DNA of 64,000 nt from an uncultured Elusimicrobia bacterium (GTDB taxonomy: Bacteria > Elusimicrobiota > Elusimicrobia > Elusimicrobiales > UBA9959): NCBI GenBank assembly GCA_903879915.1, contig CAIRNJ010000071.1, positions 1 through 64,000 of the forward strand, in the 5' to 3' direction. The position numbers and the translations under genes are program-made. The notes under the pieces are model-generated. The model worked only from the letters and a program-made list of their open reading frames with translations. It ran no database searches and had not been told where the DNA came from. Position 1 is the first letter of the stretch. Every line of letters starts with the position of its first letter. Positions 16,320 through 23,321 of the stretch are shown piece after piece.

Positions 16320-17234
16320 ATGAATAAAAAGCGGAACAAGTTCAACTTACTGGCGGGCTTGGCGGCGGCGCTGATGGGCGCGGCCGCTGTTAACGGCATA
16401 TGCGGAGAGTTCGCGGGGCTGGAACCCGCTGAGTTTACTAAGGAGCTGAAGGCCGTAACGGTGCCGGCCGCCGCCCAGCCGGACAGGGCCGGACCGGCCG
16501 CCTTTATGGGAGTTAATTCCTGCGCCGTAGTAGACAGCAGGGAGTACGTGCTTAAACGCCCTTCGCTGACCCAGGCCGTAAAACTGCTTCAGCCCTGCGC
16601 CCAGGATATTTCGCTGGCGTACGGCAAGCCGGTCTGGATCAAAAAGGACGGCGAGCAGCTGCGCATAGACGTGGGCGGCAGCGGCGGCAATGCCGTAGTG
16701 GCCAAAAAGCTGGAGGCCGAACTGGCGGCGCGCGGCAACGAACTGTTCAAATACGGCGTACTGCTTATTGTCGAGAAGGACCCGTTCGCCCTCGGGACCG
16801 GCTTAGCCGCCGTGACCGAAACCTTCCCGGGGAAAGCGGTCATACCTCCGGGGCTGGCCTGCTACAACACGGCCGTCAATTCGACAGGGCTTTCAGGAAG
16901 CAGCTGCATGGAATTATGCAGAGGGGCGGACAGCGCGGGACCTGCCGAGTGCTACAGACAAGCCGCCAATACGACGTCGCTTGCGAGTGCGGCCAGCATA
17001 ATTGAATTATGCAGAGGGGCGGAAAACACGGGACCGGCCGATTGCTTTAAAAAAGCCGCCAATACGACATCACTGGCGGATGGCGCCAGCATAATAAGAT
17101 TATGCAAATACGCGAGGAACACGGACCCCGCCGATTGCTTTAAAAGCGCTTCTCAAACCACTTCGCTGTCCGTGAGGGAGATACTGCGGCTCTGCCGGGA
17201 AAACCCGCATCATGGATATGATGGTTACTGGTGA
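16320..17234 (+). CDS. Secreted two-cysteine repeat protein
   Basis: The ATG follows an AGGAAAGGGG ribosome site and gives 304 residues with a signal peptide (LLAGLAAALMGAAAVNG). A middle domain of about 120 residues (RIDVGGSGGNAVVAKKLEAEL) is followed by four repeats of roughly 31 residues. Each repeat contains LCRGAENTGPADCFKKA or a close variant, with two cysteines about 13 residues apart. A similar LC-GA-x4-P-x-D-CFK motif builds the protein at 26820-27806. The repeats are probably small disulphide-stabilised helical units. Function is unknown. Confidence 0.8.
   Translation: MNKKRNKFNLLAGLAAALMGAAAVNGICGEFAGLEPAEFTKELKAVTVPAAAQPDRAGPAAFMGVNSCAVVDSREYVLKRPSLTQAVKLLQPCAQDISLAYGKPVWIKKDGEQLRIDVGGSGGNAVVAKKLEAELAARGNELFKYGVLLIVEKDPFALGTGLAAVTETFPGKAVIPPGLACYNTAVNSTGLSGSSCMELCRGADSAGPAECYRQAANTTSLASAASIIELCRGAENTGPADCFKKAANTTSLADGASIIRLCKYARNTDPADCFKSASQTTSLSVREILRLCRENPHHGYDGYW
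16860..17199 (+). repeat. Cysteine-pair tandem repeats
   Basis: Four imperfect units of about 93 bases encode C-(Y/F)-x5-N(T/S)T(S/G)L-x7-(M/I)xLC(R/K). Only the Cys, Leu and Asn-Thr positions are strongly kept. Confidence 0.8.
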
Positions 17235-17303
17235 GCGCTTAGCCGCTGTTCCTGGTCAAAAAACCCGGGCCGCCCTGGTGCTCCGGCCCATGAAAGCCGG
17301 CCG

Positions 17304-17888
17304 CTAGTTCCCTGTTGGCTTGGCCCGGGTCTTCGAGCCGTTCATTTTCTGGACGAGCAGCCACACTTTTTCGGAGATCACTACGCCCGAGGCGGCGGTC
17401 CTGACCGCGGCAAGGTTCTGGTAATACTCCGCCGGCCGCGGCGCCCAGTTTGCCTGGTCTTTTACCAGGCTTTTAGCGTCGGCAAGGCCGGCGCAGGTCT
17501 CCTTCATTTGTTTCGCAGCCCGGGCAAAGGGGCCGGCCGCTGGCGGCTTGGAACCCGCCGGGACCCGCAGGGCGCAAAGTTTTTCCGCATCCGTCACGGA
17601 GGGCGTGTCTCCCGCAACTATCAGCTCGGCGACGGCTTCCAGGCCTTCTTTGATCTTGAGGATGTCCGAACTCTTTGTGCGCCGCAGCAGTTCGGAGTCT
17701 ATCTCCAGGAAAACGGAACAGTAGTCGGCAAAACCGGCTTTCATCTCCACGGGGCCCTTGGCAGGCACCGGAACCCAGGCTTCACATATCTTGTCGGCCT
17801 TTCGCACAAGGGCCGCGCCGCTTTCTATTGACCAAACGGCGCCGGCGGGTAACGTTAAAGCGAAGCCAAGCAGGAGAATTTTGCGCAT
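17304..17888 (-). CDS. Small secreted protein, unknown
   Basis: The 194-residue protein has a signal peptide (MRKILLLGFALTLPAGAVWS) and a helical mature part with four cysteines (CEAW, DYCSV, LCALR, TCAGL), compatible with two disulphides. The four-cysteine helical layout recalls small periplasmic helical proteins, but no family can be named. A CGGAG ribosome site precedes the start. Leader copy C lies 60 bases upstream. Confidence 0.75.
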   Translation of the reverse strand: MRKILLLGFALTLPAGAVWSIESGAALVRKADKICEAWVPVPAKGPVEMKAGFADYCSVFLEIDSELLRRTKSSDILKIKEGLEAVAELIVAGDTPSVTDAEKLCALRVPAGSKPPAAGPFARAAKQMKETCAGLADAKSLVKDQANWAPRPAEYYQNLAAVRTAASGVVISEKVWLLVQKMNGSKTRAKPTGN

Positions 17889-17948
17889 AAGTAAGGCTCC
17901 GTTGTCCGCCCTTCGGGTTTCAAATAGAACCGGAACTGGCAGTCAGCA

Positions 17949-17981
17949 TAAACTGTGGTAAACATAAGGCCTGTTACCGCT
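17949..17981 (-). promoter_or_regulatory. Conserved leader element, copy C
   Basis: The minus strand reads GCGGTAACAGGCCTTATG then TTTACCACAGTTT, the same core as copies B and D. GGTAA and TTACC form a 5-bp inverted pair around it. It lacks the AGAGAAAAGAGCG block of copies A, B and E. Confidence 0.5.
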
Positions 17982-18034
17982 TACCCTGCAAAAGCGCCTT
18001 ATACGGCTTGAACGCGAATTCCGCTATCCCGCTT

Positions 18035-18511
18035 TCAATTTTTATCGCCTGGCTCTGTTTCCGGTCGTTCAAAGGCGTACCGTGTCCAGAGCCAGAGAAT
18101 ATAAACTATCAACGCGTCGATAATGAGCGAAGCGACCTTGTAAAACTTCTCCAGATCGCCGTTAGGCCAGACCACACCGGCATATTTGGTGTAGGCAGCA
18201 CCGATAAACAGGCTGGGCAAGAAGCCCCACGGGTCCAGACACCAGATTAATTCACCCAGCCCCGCGGTCCCGCCCCAATATAATATAAACAGGCGGTGCA
18301 GGACCACGGACACTACCCAGATAATGAACATCCGGCGCGTCCGTCTGAGCATGCGCTGCGCCTCTTGTTCGGTTTCCACGCTGGCGGCGTACTCGCGCCG
18401 CAGCTTCTCCACCTCCGACTTGCTGCCTATGATATAGTACAGCGCGTAGGCGAGCAGCACGAACATCCCGGCCGGCAAAAAGACGAGCAGAAGAGTTGTT
18501 TTGCTGAACAT
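18035..18511 (-). CDS. Four-helix membrane protein, unknown
   Basis: The 158-residue protein has about four hydrophobic segments (residues 5-28, 62-82, 90-105 and 125-145) and a basic, coiled loop (SEVEKLRREYAAS) between the first two. No conserved catalytic motif is visible. It is placed between a secreted-protein gene and the divergent C15 gene, with no clear operon. Confidence 0.65.
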   Translation of the reverse strand: MFSKTTLLLVFLPAGMFVLLAYALYYIIGSKSEVEKLRREYAASVETEQEAQRMLRRTRRMFIIWVVSVVLHRLFILYWGGTAGLGELIWCLDPWGFLPSLFIGAAYTKYAGVVWPNGDLEKFYKVASLIIDALIVYILWLWTRYAFERPETEPGDKN

Positions 18512-18650
18512 ATTATGATTTTACTATTAAAATCTTTAGAAATATCCGGCGGCTCCTGCGGTTAAACCGTTGTGGACGGTATTTACCACCCGATAATTGA
18601 AGACAACTCCGTGTGTCGCATTGATGAACCATATGTCTTTTGCGGCATCA

Positions 18651-18680
18651 CTTGACATGTCAAGGGGGCGCTGTTATACT
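18651..18680 (+). promoter_or_regulatory. Consensus promoter overlapped by a palindrome
   Basis: TTGACA (18652-18657), 17 bp, then TATACT (18675-18680) with an extended -10 TG at 18672-18673 make this the best promoter in the window. A perfect 14-bp palindrome CTTGACATGTCAAG covers the -35 (18651-18664), where a bound dimer would block polymerase. The predicted leader is about 25 bases. Confidence 0.8.
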
Positions 18681-18711
18681 ATAATTGTCAGCATTCGACA
18701 ACAAGAGCTTT

Positions 18712-19857
18712 ATGAAATATCCCCCCACGGTAAGAGCGGCCCCCGCCTTGTGCGCGGCCCTGCTCCTTGCCGCCGCTGCCATGGGCGGCCCGCCCGCCGC
18801 GCGCGCCCTGGAAACCGACCTCGGCGAAGAGGGCAACAAGGCTGTTTCGGATACCTTTGCCGCGTATAAGACGGCTAATCCCTCCGGGGCCTGCAGCGCT
18901 CTCGGCGCCGGCAAGCGCGTGATAGTTACGGGTTACGGCCTTTTCGCCGGGCGCAATTATAATATTTCCGGCGAAGTGGTAAGCGCCATGGCCGATAATG
19001 ATTTCTGGCCCGGCCAGTATAAGTATTTCCAAACCGCCAGGGCCGCGAAAAAATACGTTTACTCCCCCCGCATGAACCCGCAGGCCTTTTCCAACGGGGC
19101 CATAGTTTCCACCCGCAAAATGGTGCTGAACGGCGAAGACTATAACGTGTGCTTCATGGTGCTGGACGTAACCTGGGACCTGGCCGCCGGGATTCTTATT
19201 TATGAAACCAGCCGTTTCAAGCCCGAGATGATAATGATGACCGGCGGCGGGGCCCCGCAAGCCACCTTCGAAGGAGCCGCTGTCAACAGCGCTTCCAACG
19301 GCGAGGGCTATAAGTCCAGCGGCGAAAAGAACTACGGCAACAGGCCCGAGTCCAACTGGCTGCTGGAGGATTACCCGGCCGGCAAGGAAATTAAGACCAC
19401 GTGGAACGGCGCCGCGCTGGCCGCCGCCACCGCTAAAACAATTTCTTACCTGGGCTACATCGTTTCAGGCCCGGCGGCCCAAAGCCCCAACAACGACTAT
19501 CTCTGCAACAATATCACCTTCCTCGCGCTGCATGCTACCCAGTATGAGCTGCCTACCAGACTGGCCGGCAACAGGACGACAGGATACAAGATCTCCCTGC
19601 CGGCGCCAAGGCTCCCCAAAAAACCCATAGTCGGATTCTTCCATTTCCCGGATGTCCCCAGCCGCTACCCGGACCTGGCAGGTTACGGCAGCGGTATTTT
19701 CTGGTGGGTGAACGTCCTGGCTACCGCGGTACAGACAGCGCTGGGCACGCCGGCCCAAAGCGTGTCAGCCGCCTCCCCTGTTTCCGCAGCCGTGCAGGCG
19801 CAGCCCAACGCCGCCGATACGCAGGCCCTTAGCCGCATACAGAACAGTTCCTTTTAA
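18712..19857 (+). CDS. Secreted pyroglutamyl-peptidase-like protein (C15)
   Basis: The ATG at 18712 gives 381 residues with a signal peptide ending near ARALE. The mature part follows pyroglutamyl peptidase I: VIVTGYGLFAG near residue 70 matches the family's N-terminal strand. A GGGAPQATFEGAAVN segment holds Glu187, DYLCNN holds Cys265 and GFFHFPDVP holds His311, giving all three members of the catalytic triad. Classical enzymes are cytoplasmic and about 210 residues, so export and length are unusual. It could trim N-terminal pyroglutamate outside the cytoplasm or act on another cyclised amide. Confidence 0.75.
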   Translation: MKYPPTVRAAPALCAALLLAAAAMGGPPAARALETDLGEEGNKAVSDTFAAYKTANPSGACSALGAGKRVIVTGYGLFAGRNYNISGEVVSAMADNDFWPGQYKYFQTARAAKKYVYSPRMNPQAFSNGAIVSTRKMVLNGEDYNVCFMVLDVTWDLAAGILIYETSRFKPEMIMMTGGGAPQATFEGAAVNSASNGEGYKSSGEKNYGNRPESNWLLEDYPAGKEIKTTWNGAALAAATAKTISYLGYIVSGPAAQSPNNDYLCNNITFLALHATQYELPTRLAGNRTTGYKISLPAPRLPKKPIVGFFHFPDVPSRYPDLAGYGSGIFWWVNVLATAVQTALGTPAQSVSAASPVSAAVQAQPNAADTQALSRIQNSSF

Positions 19858-19959
19858 TTTTAATGTGCCCTGTCTGCGCCGAGAAGCTTCTCGGAATGAA
19901 AGAAAACCGCTCCGACTTTAAATGCAGCGAACATAAGGCGCGGCGAAGAGGGGCGAAGA

Positions 19960-20041
19960 GGGGACGTATTTGACTATTTGATTATTTGCAACGATTTCGC
20001 AGGCACTGTTGATAAATAGTAAAAAAGTCAAATACGTCCCC
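19960..20041. mobile_element. Non-autonomous GGGGACG element (MITE-like), family I
   Basis: This 82-bp element has GGGGACGTATTTGACT at both ends in inverted orientation. Its right end, read inward, aligns over about 50 bases with the left end of the RAYT element at 46959, including the AACAGT and CCTGCGA stretch beyond the inverted repeat. It looks like an internally deleted derivative mobilised in trans. Confidence 0.75.
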
Positions 20042-20052
20042 TCCCTCTCCAC

Positions 20053-20092
20053 ACAAAAAACTCCCCCGGCGTAACCGGGGGAGCTTTTTTAT
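20053..20092 (-). terminator. Rho-independent terminator
   Basis: The stem CTCCCCCGG / CCGGGGGAG with a 5-base loop is flanked by an A tract and a T tract, so it can work in both directions. It lies just after the stop of the crystallin-domain gene. Confidence 0.8.
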
Positions 20093-20109
20093 TCTAACTG
20101 CGGAACTTC

Positions 20110-20889
20110 TTAGTGGCCGGGGCCGTATACAACTATGGACGTCACGATGTCGTTATAACCGCTGTCGGAGAAGTTATAGTTGTCCCTGGTCTCGGTCCAG
20201 CTCATGCCCATGAAGTTGTCGTCCGCGAAGAACGTCACCCTATAGCCATAGGGCACGCTCACCGAAGAGATGTCGTCATTGCGCATACCGCGCATCTGAA
20301 GGGCCGCCAGGCTGTAAGCGCCGGGTTCCAGCAGCACGGCATAGCCGCCGAAGTTGGAGTGCTGGTACACGGTCACACCGTAGGCCGGATACGGCTGCGG
20401 AGCAGGCGGATACGGGTTAGGCGGGAAAGGCGGGTACGGATTAGGCGGGAAAGGCTGGGGGCCAGGGCCGGGATGCCAGGGATCGGGATGCGGGCCGGGC
20501 TGCGGATGCCACGGGCCGGGCTGGGGGCCGGGGCCGGGATGCCAGGGATCGGGATGCGGGCCGGGCTGAGGGCCGGGCTGCGGATGCCACGGGCCGGGCT
20601 GAGGCCCAGGACCGCCGTGGTCGCCGTGTCCGCCCGGGTTAAAAGGAGCCGGGGGATTCGGGTTGAAGCCGCCATGGTCGCCGGGGCCGCCGTGATTGCC
20701 GCCGGGGCCGCCGTGATCGCCGCCGGGGCCGAAGTGGCCGCCGGGCCCGCCGGGGCCGCCCTTCGTCGTGACGCCAAGGGTGTCCTGCAGATCTTTGAGC
20801 GCTGATCCTGTGGCATCCGTATCCGCGGCTTTCAGGGCCACGGCGCCGGAGGCCAGAACTACCGCCATCATTACTAATATTTTCTTCAT
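20110..20889 (-). CDS. Secreted beta/gamma-crystallin domain protein with Gly/Pro/His stalk
   Basis: From the ATG with a GGGAGG site the product has 259 residues: a signal peptide, a GGPGG-type collagen-like stretch, PGPWHP/PDPWHP repeats, an NPYPPFPP segment and then a C-terminal domain (about residues 175-258). That domain has the two Greek-key halves of a beta/gamma-crystallin, each with a calcium-binding signature (NDDISS and YNDIVTS). Microbial members bind calcium with N/D-N/D-x-x-S/T-S motifs. It is probably a surface-exposed calcium-binding or matrix protein on an extended stalk. Fine detail of ligand binding is inference. Confidence 0.85.
   Translation of the reverse strand: MKKILVMMAVVLASGAVALKAADTDATGSALKDLQDTLGVTTKGGPGGPGGHFGPGGDHGGPGGNHGGPGDHGGFNPNPPAPFNPGGHGDHGGPGPQPGPWHPQPGPQPGPHPDPWHPGPGPQPGPWHPQPGPHPDPWHPGPGPQPFPPNPYPPFPPNPYPPAPQPYPAYGVTVYQHSNFGGYAVLLEPGAYSLAALQMRGMRNDDISSVSVPYGYRVTFFADDNFMGMSWTETRDNYNFSDSGYNDIVTSIVVYGPGH
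20437..20640 (-). repeat. Gly/Pro/His/Trp coding repeats
   Basis: Nucleotide-level repeats encode alternating PGPQPGPWHPQ and PHPDPWHPG units. The near-identity of blocks suggests recent slippage or unequal recombination, so copy number is likely to vary between strains. Confidence 0.75.
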
Positions 20890-21022
20890 CAGAATTTTAC
20901 CTCCCAAACTGTTTAGTTAGGGATACGTTATCATTTGCCGGCCTGGCCCCGACACGGTCAATGGACCTATTCGCGCGAAGTCTTTGGACCCATGACAAAA
21001 AGCAATAACGGGTGCGAATTTA

Positions 21023-21112
21023 GGGACGCCGCACGACAACTTAATTATTCTTCTCCCGCTACATATAGTTACTGTTTACAAGAAAGTTATCGAGTTATCG
21101 TGCAGCGTCCCC
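21023..21112. repeat. Palindromic element, family II copy 2
   Basis: It begins GGGACGCCGCACGA and ends TGCAGCGTCCCC. The last 25 bases of the shared core match 11326-11350 exactly, but the interior is about 25 bases longer than in copy 1. Confidence 0.65.
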
Positions 21113-21127
21113 GTTTTATAAAAGACA

Positions 21128-21847
21128 CTAGCCCCGGCGCCGCGAGAAGAAAACCCTTACCGGCCTGAAGCCGGCTTTCAGGAACCATTTCTGGGACCTG
21201 ACATTAACGGCGTGCACGGTAGCCCCTATATAGCGGCTGCTGCTCTCGCGCAGCCAGCCCCGCAGCAGATAATGGGTGGTCTGCCGTTGCTGCGCGGAAA
21301 GCCGGGGATCCACCCAGATCCAGGTAACCCAATGCAGCGGCTTTAAAAGCCGGCTCGCGGTCGTTATTTTGGCCAGGGTAACCATCGCCACTACCCGCCC
21401 CTCTTTCCGCACGCTTATCGCCTGGCTTTGAGGCAGGCAGTTCTTATAATAATCCTCAGCCTCAGCCCGGTAGCTGGGGTCCAGGTACTTTTTGAACGGT
21501 TTCCGAAAATATTTTTCATCAACGGCCCGTTCAAAGCGCATATGCTCAGCGCGGTCCTTGAATGGAACAAGGGCCAGCCCGCCAGCAAAGCCTGCCGGCT
21601 TCCCAAGGCGTATTTTCTTCTTATGCACCAGCCAGGTGGTCCGGCAGACATAACTCCCCGCGGACACCATATCCTTTACCGGCTCGCCGGCCTTTATGGC
21701 TTTCCTCGGGAACATGAACGTTACCATTTCCTTATCCGCCGGCCAGTCAAGGCCGTCCAGGAACTTGTCATTCAGTATGCCGATGGACGGGATAGAATAC
21801 CGGATCGCCTTCTTGGTAATTCCGACAAGTTTAACCGCGGTCTTCAT
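21128..21847 (-). CDS. GNAT-like acyltransferase
   Basis: The 239-residue cytoplasmic protein has a C-terminal region (about residues 140-235) with a GNAT look: strands AISVRKEGRVVAMVTLAK and LHWVTWIWVDP, a Q/R-x-x-G/A region (QQRQTTHYLL) and the final AVNVRSQKWFLKAGFRPVRVFF, typical of the acceptor-side end of acetyltransferases. The N-terminal half is not recognised. The acceptor is unknown. It follows a small membrane-protein gene by 32 bases. Confidence 0.6.
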   Translation of the reverse strand: MKTAVKLVGITKKAIRYSIPSIGILNDKFLDGLDWPADKEMVTFMFPRKAIKAGEPVKDMVSAGSYVCRTTWLVHKKKIRLGKPAGFAGGLALVPFKDRAEHMRFERAVDEKYFRKPFKKYLDPSYRAEAEDYYKNCLPQSQAISVRKEGRVVAMVTLAKITTASRLLKPLHWVTWIWVDPRLSAQQRQTTHYLLRGWLRESSSRYIGATVHAVNVRSQKWFLKAGFRPVRVFFSRRRG

Positions 21848-21879
21848 ATGCTGATCCCTATTAACGGGGAAAGTATATA

Positions 21880-22164
21880 TCAGTGCCTGCCTATTCGCGG
21901 ATGTGAGCTGACCGGGAAGAGAATAAGCGCCGCGTCCTTGATGAACCGGGGGGCCCGCTGCGGCATACCTATCGCCCGCAGGATCGCTATCAGAAGCAGC
22001 AGGGAGGCCAGGCAGCCCAGCGTCACGGCCGCCGCTGCCCGCACGGGACCGGAGATCTTCGGGACCAGGTTCCGCCAGCGATAAGCTGTGCGGTATACTA
22101 TGCCCCCGGCGAACAGCGCTCCGAAAAAGATCATGAACGCAAGTTTAAGAGTCGATCCTTCCAT
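21880..22164 (-). CDS. Small two-helix membrane protein
   Basis: The 94-residue product has two hydrophobic segments (LAFMIFFGALFAGGIV and AAAVTLGCLASLLLLIAIL) and a basic tail. It starts 4 bases after the end of the MFTTV mini-frame of leader copy D, without a clear ribosome site of its own, so coupling to that mini-frame is possible. Function is unknown. Confidence 0.55.
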   Translation of the reverse strand: MEGSTLKLAFMIFFGALFAGGIVYRTAYRWRNLVPKISGPVRAAAAVTLGCLASLLLLIAILRAIGMPQRAPRFIKDAALILFPVSSHPRIGRH

Positions 22165-22169
22165 TGTTT

Positions 22170-22202
22170 TAAACTGTAGTAAACATAAGACTTGTTATCG
22201 CC
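22170..22202 (-). promoter_or_regulatory. Conserved leader element, copy D
   Basis: The minus strand reads GCGATAACAAGTCTTATG then TTTACTACAGTTTAA. Its ATG (22186) opens a five-codon frame MFTTV that ends just ahead of the 94-residue gene. It sits between two genes of the same strand, which argues for a new transcript or leader here. Confidence 0.5.
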
Positions 22203-22212
22203 AGTTTCCCCC

Positions 22213-23181
22213 CTACCTGAAGCTTCCGCCCAATATCAAACTTGCATTTAAAAAATCAATCACGAGTTTTATATTTGATGATGACGTGAATTCTGCCCCC
22301 CCATGCCCTGCTCCCTCGATGGGGACCAGCATGACCTTCTTGGGTCCTATGGCAGCGGCTAATGCTTCGCTGAGTATCCTGCCTTGGCCGGGAGGCACGA
22401 GACAATCCGCTGTTCCGTGCTGGATCAAGAACGGGGGATCATCCGGCGAAACATAAGTGATAGGGTTGGTAAAAGTTTTCACGGCCTCAGGTTTTGTTTG
22501 TATGGCTTCACCAACGAGTTCTGACTCCGGCGAATCAGCGCCGTTATGAGATTGCGCAGGCTTTCCGCAGATAGTTTCTTTGGCGAATTGGGAATCCATC
22601 TGCAGAAAATCGGTGGGGCCGAACCAATCCACCACTGCCTGAACCTTGCTGGAAATCCCGGCATTCTCGAATTCCTCCCCTTCAAGTTCCGCAACTCCTC
22701 CGGACGTCCCGAGCAAAGCAACAAGATTGCCTCCTGCGGATTCGCCCCAGGCTGCAAAGCGATTGGGATCCAGTTTGTATTCCGCCGCATGCGCGCGCAG
22801 CCAGCGCACTGCGGCTTTCACGTCTTTAATTTGGGCAGGCGCTTTGGCCTCGCCGCTGAGGCGATAGTTGAGACTGGCGATAGCATAGCCATTGGCTAGA
22901 AAGGCTGCAAACACGTGTCCGAAGGCCCCCGCCTTCTTATCGCCCATTTTGAAGGCGCCGCCATGCACATGGACGATGAGCGGAAACGGACCGGCCCCTT
23001 GCGGCAAATAAATATCCAGCTTTTCCGCGGGCGAGAGGGAAGCGTAGGTAACATCCCTGATAGCTGGTTTAATACTCCCGCCGATGGTCTGGTACGCAAT
23101 CACGACTGCGGTCAGGAATACTATTATTACAACCATGAAGTAAATTGTATTTCGTGAATCTGTAGAATCTGTAGTCGACAT
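22213..23181 (-). CDS. Alpha/beta hydrolase, esterase/lipase type
   Basis: The 322-residue protein has an N-terminal membrane anchor (residues 12-30) and an alpha/beta-hydrolase domain of the BD-FAE/HSL-like esterase type. It shows the oxyanion motif HVHGGAF, the nucleophile elbow GESAGG, an Asp in the HGTADCLVP loop and the catalytic His in IEGAGHGG. It is probably an envelope-facing carboxylesterase acting on short acyl esters or acetylated sugars. The ATG at 23181 lies inside leader copy E. Confidence 0.85.
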   Translation of the reverse strand: MSTTDSTDSRNTIYFMVVIIVFLTAVVIAYQTIGGSIKPAIRDVTYASLSPAEKLDIYLPQGAGPFPLIVHVHGGAFKMGDKKAGAFGHVFAAFLANGYAIASLNYRLSGEAKAPAQIKDVKAAVRWLRAHAAEYKLDPNRFAAWGESAGGNLVALLGTSGGVAELEGEEFENAGISSKVQAVVDWFGPTDFLQMDSQFAKETICGKPAQSHNGADSPESELVGEAIQTKPEAVKTFTNPITYVSPDDPPFLIQHGTADCLVPPGQGRILSEALAAAIGPKKVMLVPIEGAGHGGAEFTSSSNIKLVIDFLNASLILGGSFR

Positions 23182-23232
23182 AAGAGCTGTTAGCCCTTTC
23201 CTTGTCCCGCTCTTTTCTCTGCCTGAACACCT
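23170..23232 (-). promoter_or_regulatory. Conserved leader element, copy E
   Basis: It contains the CAGGCAGAGAAAAGAGCG block and GGGCTAACAGCTCTTATG followed by TCGACTACAG. Here the element's ATG is the likely start codon of the hydrolase, unlike in copies B to D. Confidence 0.5.
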
Positions 23233-23273
23233 TTCAAGAAACTCCGCTTCCGTTTATGGTTTGGCTGCACAAT

Positions 23274-23304
23274 AAAAGGACAGCGGGGGTTCCACTGTCC
23301 TTTT
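23274..23304 (-). terminator. Bidirectional terminator after guaA
   Basis: AAAAGGACAG and CTGTCCTTTT form a 10-bp stem around an 11-base loop between the guaA stop and the next minus-strand gene's leader. Confidence 0.75.
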
Positions 23305-23321
23305 GCTTGCGGCTTATTCTG

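Noticed and set aside
17-23232. Leader elements as integron attC sites
   Set aside because: The TAAC/GTTA-like ends do not give the RYYYAAC and GTTRRRY pair, there is no integrase and flanking genes occur in both orientations.
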